From the NCBI GenBank assembly GCA_004335835.1, contig RWJK01000120.1, positions 1 through 10,804 on the forward strand: 10,804 nt of DNA, in the 5' to 3' direction. Positions 6,484 to 10,804 of this stretch are shown here, one piece after another. The notes under the pieces are model-generated. The model was not told the DNA's origin. It worked only from the letters and a program-made list of their open reading frames with translations, and searched no databases. The stretch comes from Scenedesmus sp. ARA3 (Eukaryota; Chlorophyta; Chlorophyceae; Sphaeropleales; Scenedesmaceae). Numbering within the stretch: the first letter of the stretch is position 1; the number at the start of each line of letters is the position of its first letter. The position numbers and the translations under genes were made by a program.

Positions 6484-9367
6484 TCAGTAGGACTCCAGCA
6501 GCTTCTCATCCTGCAGGCACGCAGCACAGCACAGCACAGCACAGCACAGCACAGCACACGCAGTTTGCATTGCTCAATGGCCAGCACAGCTGTTGAAAAC
6601 AATTCTATGGCCAAGAGCTGGCGGCCTTGCAGTGGCTGCCGCTGACCTGACAGGAATTCGTCCCACGGCATGAATGCACGCTGCACAGAATAATCATGCG
6701 CCTTGCAGCCCCTTTCCCCTCTCCAAACCCTGCTTCCCGCTCAATGAAGCAAGGTCGCACATGCGCAGGCACTTGCTGCTGTACCCTGCCACCAACACAC
6801 CAGTACAGCACCCCCTGTGACACCCAATCCGTCCATTCGACGCGCTACAACAACACGCGCATGCACAACAACACCAAAAGCATCATCAACAAAACAGTAC
6901 ACATGTATATCTGTAGCTGCCTGTCCGGAAGGGCCATCCACTAAACAGCACAGCAACAAGGCACGATACGTTTACACCCACACTGACAATGACAAACAGC
7001 CCAACCAGCCCACCTTGATCGTGCGCTTCCCAAACTCATGCTGGCGTTGCACCGCACAGCACAGGTGCGCAAGCACCTTCTGCCACCAACACACCCATCA
7101 AGCAACACCTTCGACAGCCATCTACTAGATGGCACAACAATAAGATGTGCTGCATGCACCACAACAGCGCAACATCATCAACGACAACGATTACCCCCAC
7201 CTCTATTGTGCGCTTTCCAAACTCGTGCTGGCGCTGCACCGCATAGCACAGGTGGTCGCTGTGCAGCCAGCCATGCAGCTCCGGCAGGCTGCGTAGGCCC
7301 CCTGCCACACCCTGCCAGTGTGCGAGGCTGCCGGCCTCTTTCTGCAGCCGTGCGCTGTACACGTGGTCGTCAAAGCAGCCCTCATCGCTGGCTGAGAGGA
7401 AGGTGAGGGAGAACCTGCGGCACGTTGAAGAAGTTTCCGTTCGTGTTCACTATGTCAGTGGCAGTTGACAATATGCCGGCGTGTGGAATTTGGTGTGGCG
7501 CTGGCGTCGGCTGCATGGGCGTTGATTAGAGTGTTGTGACATGGAGTGACCACAGTAGTGCTTTTGATGGGGGGAAAGTTATGAGAAAACACGTTTGTTT
7601 ACCATGGATGCCAGCATTCTGGCTAGAGCTGCATGAAGCAAAGCTGCACGGTGTTGCCAGGGCAGCCTCCCTGAAACACAAGCCATGCAGTGATGTCAGC
7701 GGCCTCGCACCACGGCACACTTGGCAGCAGGTCAGGCGTCCTGCGGATCAACGGCAGTATCTGCAAGCTGTATTCCCGCGCTACATGGCAACACTGTAAG
7801 CTGAGCAGAGCCGCAAGTGGCAGAGTCTCCTCCATTCAAGATGGCCCAGATGCAGCACCCTGCCTGTTGCCGCCCACTCACCTGTGTGGGTCCCCAAATA
7901 TGCTGCTGCCAGCCAGGCGGTAGATGTCTGCAAACAGCGCCCTGCTGCGCGGCATGTGGAAGTGGCTGGTCACAATGGCCAGGCGGCTCCAGGCGGCAGG
8001 CAGCGCGTGGATGGCCAGAGAAAAGTAGGTGTTGCCGACAGTGTCATAACTGGCAGTCTCCTGCAAGCACACAGCAGCAGCAGGTCCGTTACAAGTGAGA
8101 GGTTTTCCTGCAAGCATCAAGCTGCAGTGACTCAGTCACTTGGACGGCCAGAGAAAAGTAGGTGTTGCCGACAGTGTCATAACTGGCAGTTCCTGCAAGC
8201 ACAAAGTGAAAAGTAGTACATATGCACAGTGAGGTTGCTCCAGGTAAGCCGGCACATGTTTGTTTGCAGGAATCCTGCAGGGCGGACCTCGACAGGAAGC
8301 GCAGCATGCTCACATTGAGGTAATAGCTGGCAAGCCAAGTTGCTTCTGTTCAACCCCACTGTAATAGTTCCTTAGCATATCTCCTTGTAGCGTATCTTAC
8401 AAGCATGTTCACAACGCGCAGCGCCAGCGCACCTTGAGGATGTCTGCTGGTGCCACTCCAGCTGCCATGAGGTAGGTGGCCATAGCAGTCGACTCATGCA
8501 GCACATGCCCATTGGAGCCGATGATGCTGGGCTTGTGCGGCGTGCCACCACCTGCACACAGCAGATAACATGCAGCAGGTGCAGCAGCAACAGCATGTCA
8601 ATTAACTTATGCACTCATGCAGCACGTGCCCATTGGAGCCGATGATGCTTGGCTTGTGCGGCGTGCCACCACCTGCACACAGCAAAGAAAGTTGAATGAC
8701 TTCATCACAAAATACGCAGCAGCAACATGCCCAACAACTGTGTTCTGCTGTAATTGATGATGCGCATGTGAGGACATTCGTGGGGTAGTTGTGCCTGGTG
8801 CACAGTACTGCCCACAGTGGCAACACCTGCGACTGTGTTCTGCTGCCAGCACCCACGCGGCTGCAGTATGCATCATTTTGCCTATTCAAACCACATCACA
8901 CTGCTTAAACTCTACACATGCTCCTATCACCACCTTCCACAAGTGAAAGGGCTACACAGTACGACCATTGCAGCCAACCTCAACGCACCTGAGCACAGGA
9001 TGGGCGGCTGCCTGCCTAGTAGCTCTCAGCAGCAGATGCAGGCCCCGCGCCACATTCAAACAGCGATTTTAACAGCAACAATTACCCATGCCACCTCACC
9101 TGAACATAAGATAGGCGGCTGCCTGTCCAATAGCATATGCAGGTCCCGCGCTACATCCAGCCGCCGTGCCGCCCACACAGGCAGCCCACCATCTGGCAGC
9201 AGCCCACCAGCCAGCACCACGATCGTATCAAACTGCATGCCCGCAAGGTCAGCTGCTTGCAGGACAGCAAAGTCGCGGTCTGTGCTGATGCTGCTGGGCG
9301 TCCTAGCTGATGCATCAAGGTCTGCCGATCCGTTGCTGCCAGCAGCACCGTTGCCGTTGGTGCTGCC

Positions 9368-9398
<31 letters not shown>

Positions 9399-9781
9399 CT
9401 GGCCTGGCTATGTGCTGCTTGGCTGGGCCAAGCCTGCACCCCACATAGCCATGATATGCTGCCGGGGCTGGTTGACCCGGAAGAGGGGTTTAGTGTGCTG
9501 CAGCACCTGCTAAACCTTGATGAACCACAAGCCAGCTGGCTGGACATTGCGTTTCTGCGTGCTGCGCAGTGCCACTGGGGAGCTACATGGTGCTGCTGCT
9601 GCTGTGCATGCGAGCATGCCTGGTGTCTGTGAGCTCTACATGCAGCTGCTGCTGCTCGGAATGTGCGTGTGCTTGGCTGTAGCAGCACGCCTGTACGCTG
9701 CTGCAGCACTGCTGTTGCGCACTGCATGCTGCTGCTGCTGCTGCTGCTGGTGTTGCCGGGCGTCCTGCTAGCGAAGTTCAT
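6484..9781 (-). CDS. DUF218 (YdcF/SanA-like) protein, probable organelle leader, five exons
   Basis: Minus-strand exons in transcription order: 9781-9100, 8551-8433, 8060-7882, 7414-7201, 6510-6484. They total 1221 bases, every junction keeps frame, and the product is 406 residues. DUF218 hallmarks in order: FDTIVVLAGG (184-193), RRLDVARDL (206-214), ILCSGGGTPHKP (224-235), HES followed by a helix ending GVAPADILK (246-267), the ASYDTVGNTYFS motif (about 270-281), VTSHFHMPRSR (297-307), and a C-terminal extension SASDEGCFDDHV...ARLQKEA resembling that of plant members. DUF218 proteins have a Rossmann-like fold; bacterial relatives act in envelope maintenance, and the plant and algal members are uncharacterised. 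Residues 1-153 contain no Asp or Glu and are rich in Ser, Ala, Gln and Arg, which fits a chloroplast or mitochondrial transit peptide (inference). The start at 9781 is the first ATG after an in-frame stop further upstream. The 8-codon last exon (DEKLLESY, then TGA) is the least certain. Exons 1-4 all have echoes in adjoining introns. Confidence 0.8.
6521..6558. repeat. (AGCAC)n microsatellite beside the gene 2 last acceptor
   Basis: About seven units of AGCAC/CACAG. On the minus strand it sits about ten bases before the TGCAG acceptor of the inferred last exon, where a pyrimidine tract would be expected (it reads TGTGC repeats there). Confidence 0.9.
7014..7067 (-). repeat. Echo of the exon 4 end (gene 2)
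   Basis: The last 54 bases of exon 4 (HLCYAVQRQHEFGKRTIE) recur, reading HLCCAVQRQHEFGKRTIK, followed by a GTGGG donor as in the used copy at 7200. Five of seven differences are third-position. The displacement is 187 bases downstream in the transcript. Intron blocks after each copy (TTGATGATG, GTGCATGC, GTGTGTTGGTGGCAG) also recur, the second set extending to about 6786, so the duplicated unit includes intron. Confidence 0.85.
8141..8197 (-). repeat. Echo of the exon 3 start (gene 2)
   Basis: GCTTGCAG acceptor followed by the ASYDTVGNTYFSLA segment, nearly identical over about 46 bases to the used exon (8060). A one-base deletion near its start (GAACT for GAGACT) breaks the frame. It lies 132 bases upstream in the transcript. 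Confidence 0.85.
8613..8680 (-). repeat. Echo of the exon 2 start (gene 2)
   Basis: The acceptor TGTGTGCAG and the first 60 exon bases (GGTPHKPSIIGSNGHVLHE) are repeated with only two differences, both synonymous (CCC/CCA, CAT/CAC). They then end abruptly at CATGAGT, and an in-frame stop follows shortly. It lies 121 bases upstream of the used exon (8551); the intron sequence before the two copies is much less alike than the exon part. Confidence 0.9.
8989..9056 (-). repeat. Echo of the exon 1 end (gene 2)
   Basis: The end of exon 1 (DVARDLHMLLDRQPPILCS, donor at 9099) recurs with a GTGCGT donor at 8988, displaced 111 bases downstream. The copy has an internal insertion that breaks frame, but its final bases still read PPILCS, mostly with third-position changes. 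Confidence 0.75.
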
Positions 9782-9917
9782 CTGTGGAGCAGCTGCGCCT
9801 GCCGCTCCTGACGCAAAGCAAGTGATACCTGATGTATCTGTTGTTAGTTGAACGTGGAACGACTGTTAAACCTGTGAGCACTGAGCCCTCAAACAGTGCC
9901 TGCAAGCAGCGCCAGCA

Positions 9918-9920
<3 letters not shown>

Positions 9921-9957
<37 letters not shown>
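9921..9957. repeat. (CAG)12 run upstream of gene 2
   Basis: Twelve pure CAG units. On the minus strand the adjoining CAT gives ATG followed by a Leu run and a stop a few codons later (M, 15 Leu, then ALLAGTV), i.e. a short upstream frame if transcribed. It may equally be the acceptor tract of an unseen 5' untranslated exon, since it ends in CTTGCAG on that strand. Confidence 0.85.
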
Positions 9958-9960
<3 letters not shown>

Positions 9961-10219
9961 GGTCACTAACAGGCTACGAATGACTGCTGTTTTGCCGCCT
10001 CAAATCAAAGCCCAACTGTTGCTACCTGTGGATATTGCGCTCGAGGTCTCCAAGTGGCACAGCCTGCTGCGAGCACCAACTTCTGCAGATGCTGGACACC
10101 GTAGGTGGTTACTGCTTACGTGGAACTCGCTTCATAGGTGGCCGTGCCCAACGCCAAAGCCATATAAGCAGATCTTCAACATGAGTTTGTTTCTACAGTT
10201 CGCCCGGGCCTAGCAGCAG
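9961..10219. other. Upstream flank of gene 2; no supported gene
   Basis: No recognisable product on either strand. A weak TATA-like CATATAAG lies at 10161-10168, too far from the inferred start at 9781 to assign without transcript data. The promoter of gene 2 presumably lies here or within the transposon-flanking sequence. Confidence 0.35.
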
Positions 10220-10240
10220 CTCTGCAGCAGGGGTGTGCCA

Positions 10241-10328
10241 TTTCACGGTTTCAAGCCCCGGTGTAAAAAATTTCACTGAAATATGAAATTTAATGAAATC
10301 TGAAACGGAAAAGTGAAACGACTGAAAC
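10241..10328. repeat. Subterminal TGAAA/TTTCA motif cluster
   Basis: Within about 90 bases there are three TTTC words (from 10241, 10250, 10271) followed by seven GAAA words (10278-10327), most as TGAAA. TTTCAC on the left and GTGAAA on the right are inverted with respect to each other. Such clusters next to a terminus are common in hAT elements and are thought to bind transposase; that role here is inference. Confidence 0.5.
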
Positions 10329-10441
10329 ATGTCTGAGCAGCAGCAGCAGCAGCAGGCGGGAGGGCAAGTTCAAAATGCTGGCCCTGCCCGCATCGCTTTG
10401 GCGCGTTCCCGGCGCAGGGCAGCTACTTAAATATGATGCAG

Positions 10442-10804
10442 GATGATGACACGCCTGCGCAGACGCTGGCCCTGGCCTTTGACTTTGCTACCAGCGGCTT
10501 TGAGGCCTGGGACACGCGCGCTAAGCAGGCGACCACAGATCTGGTTGTGGCAGCAGCGATTGTGGATCCCAGGTGCGCGTCAGCAACTGCAGCAGCTGTG
10601 ACGTGCGGCATATACAACACATGCAGCCACACCTCAGTAATGCTTGCAGGTGTGGAGGGTTGTGGTGCTGCTTTAACCTGCATTGCCAAGCTATTCAGAT
10701 TGCTGTCATGTTGAATGCAGCCATGGCAGCAGTTTGCTGTCAACCTGGTTCTGCTGCCTGCTCTGAACACTTGATTCTGGTTGTCTGCACCTGCAGGTAC
10801 AAGG
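10442..10804 (+). CDS. hAT-like transposase fragment, partial, two exons
   Basis: An open stretch from an AG at 10440-10441 runs to a donor at 10573 (CCAG, then GTGCGC). Joined to an acceptor CTGCAG ending at 10796, it reads AAAIVDPRYK across the junction, in frame. A-x-x-LDPR-x-K is a known conserved segment in the C-terminal half of hAT transposases, which cut and paste DNA. Upstream residues (DTPAQTLALAFDF, WDTRAKQATTDL) are not ones I recognise. An alternative beginning is the ATG at 10329 (MSE plus six Gln) spliced at a GT at 10368, or the ATG at 10433. The exon runs off the window's right edge. Only about 200 bases separate it from the element's terminus, so the usual N-terminal zinc finger and first catalytic residues do not fit; the copy is probably internally deleted. 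It could instead be an unrelated host exon. Confidence 0.4.

Larger units (their letters stand above)
10228..10804 (+). mobile_element. Left end of a probable hAT DNA transposon (partial)
   Basis: The sequence CAGGGGTGTGCC starts at 10228; CAGGG-type termini are characteristic of hAT elements. The eight bases before it (CTCTGCAG, 10220-10227) fit the hAT target-site preference nTnnnnAn, so they are a candidate target-site duplication. Inside, 10238-10329 is AT-rich, unlike its surroundings, and packed with TGAAA/TTTCA words, as expected of subterminal transposase-binding repeats. The transposase-like fragment follows. The right end and second TSD copy are outside the window, so the boundary is inferred. 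Confidence 0.5.

Noticed and set aside
8817..9632. Plus-strand open frame of 271 codons
   Set aside because: Antisense to exon 1 of the DUF218 gene, whose minus-strand reading has clear family motifs.
9896..10213. Plus-strand open frame of 105 codons with a Ser run
   Set aside because: The Ser run is the CAG microsatellite read in another frame; the remainder has no recognisable domain.

Overview
The window looks like nuclear DNA of a green alga, probably a chlorophycean. Coding sequence is broken into short exons bounded by GTGCGT/GTGAGT donors and TGCAG acceptors, TGTAA-type poly(A) motifs are present, and introns are full of CTG/CAG runs. The class assignment is inference from these habits. 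No bacterial operon, tRNA, rRNA or CRISPR array is visible.

Layout: (1) Positions 38-4211, + strand: the 3' part of a split gene for a MoxR-family AAA+ ATPase of the RavA type. Nine exons can be joined in frame from just before Walker B to the stop, except for one extra base near position 101. Walker A lies left of the window. (2) Positions 4212-about 6050: 3' flank of gene 1, opening with a degenerate minisatellite made of copies of the gene's own last codons and stop, followed by sequence with no convincing gene and then the convergent 3' end of gene 2. (3) Positions 9781-6484, - strand: a five-exon gene for a DUF218 (YdcF/SanA-like) protein of 406 residues with a long acid-free, probably organelle-targeting leader. 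(4) Positions 9782-10227: upstream flank of gene 2 with a CAG run. (5) Positions 10228-10804: the left end of a probable hAT DNA transposon (CAGGG terminus, a possible 8-bp target-site duplication, a cluster of TGAAA motifs) with a fragment of hAT-like coding sequence running off the edge.

The most unusual feature is a pattern repeated through both host genes. Most exons have a partial copy ('echo') of one end, with its splice site, lying about 100-190 bases away in the adjoining intron: copies of exon starts lie upstream of the used acceptor, copies of exon ends lie downstream of the used donor. The stop-codon minisatellite is the same thing at the end of gene 1. In several echoes the differences from the used exon fall mainly at third codon positions while the neighbouring intron sequence has diverged much more. 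That suggests either copies that were under coding constraint, material from a second haplotype or paralogue, or a short-read assembly artefact. These can be separated with long reads and RNA data. The two genes share no obvious pathway and seem to be simple convergent neighbours.
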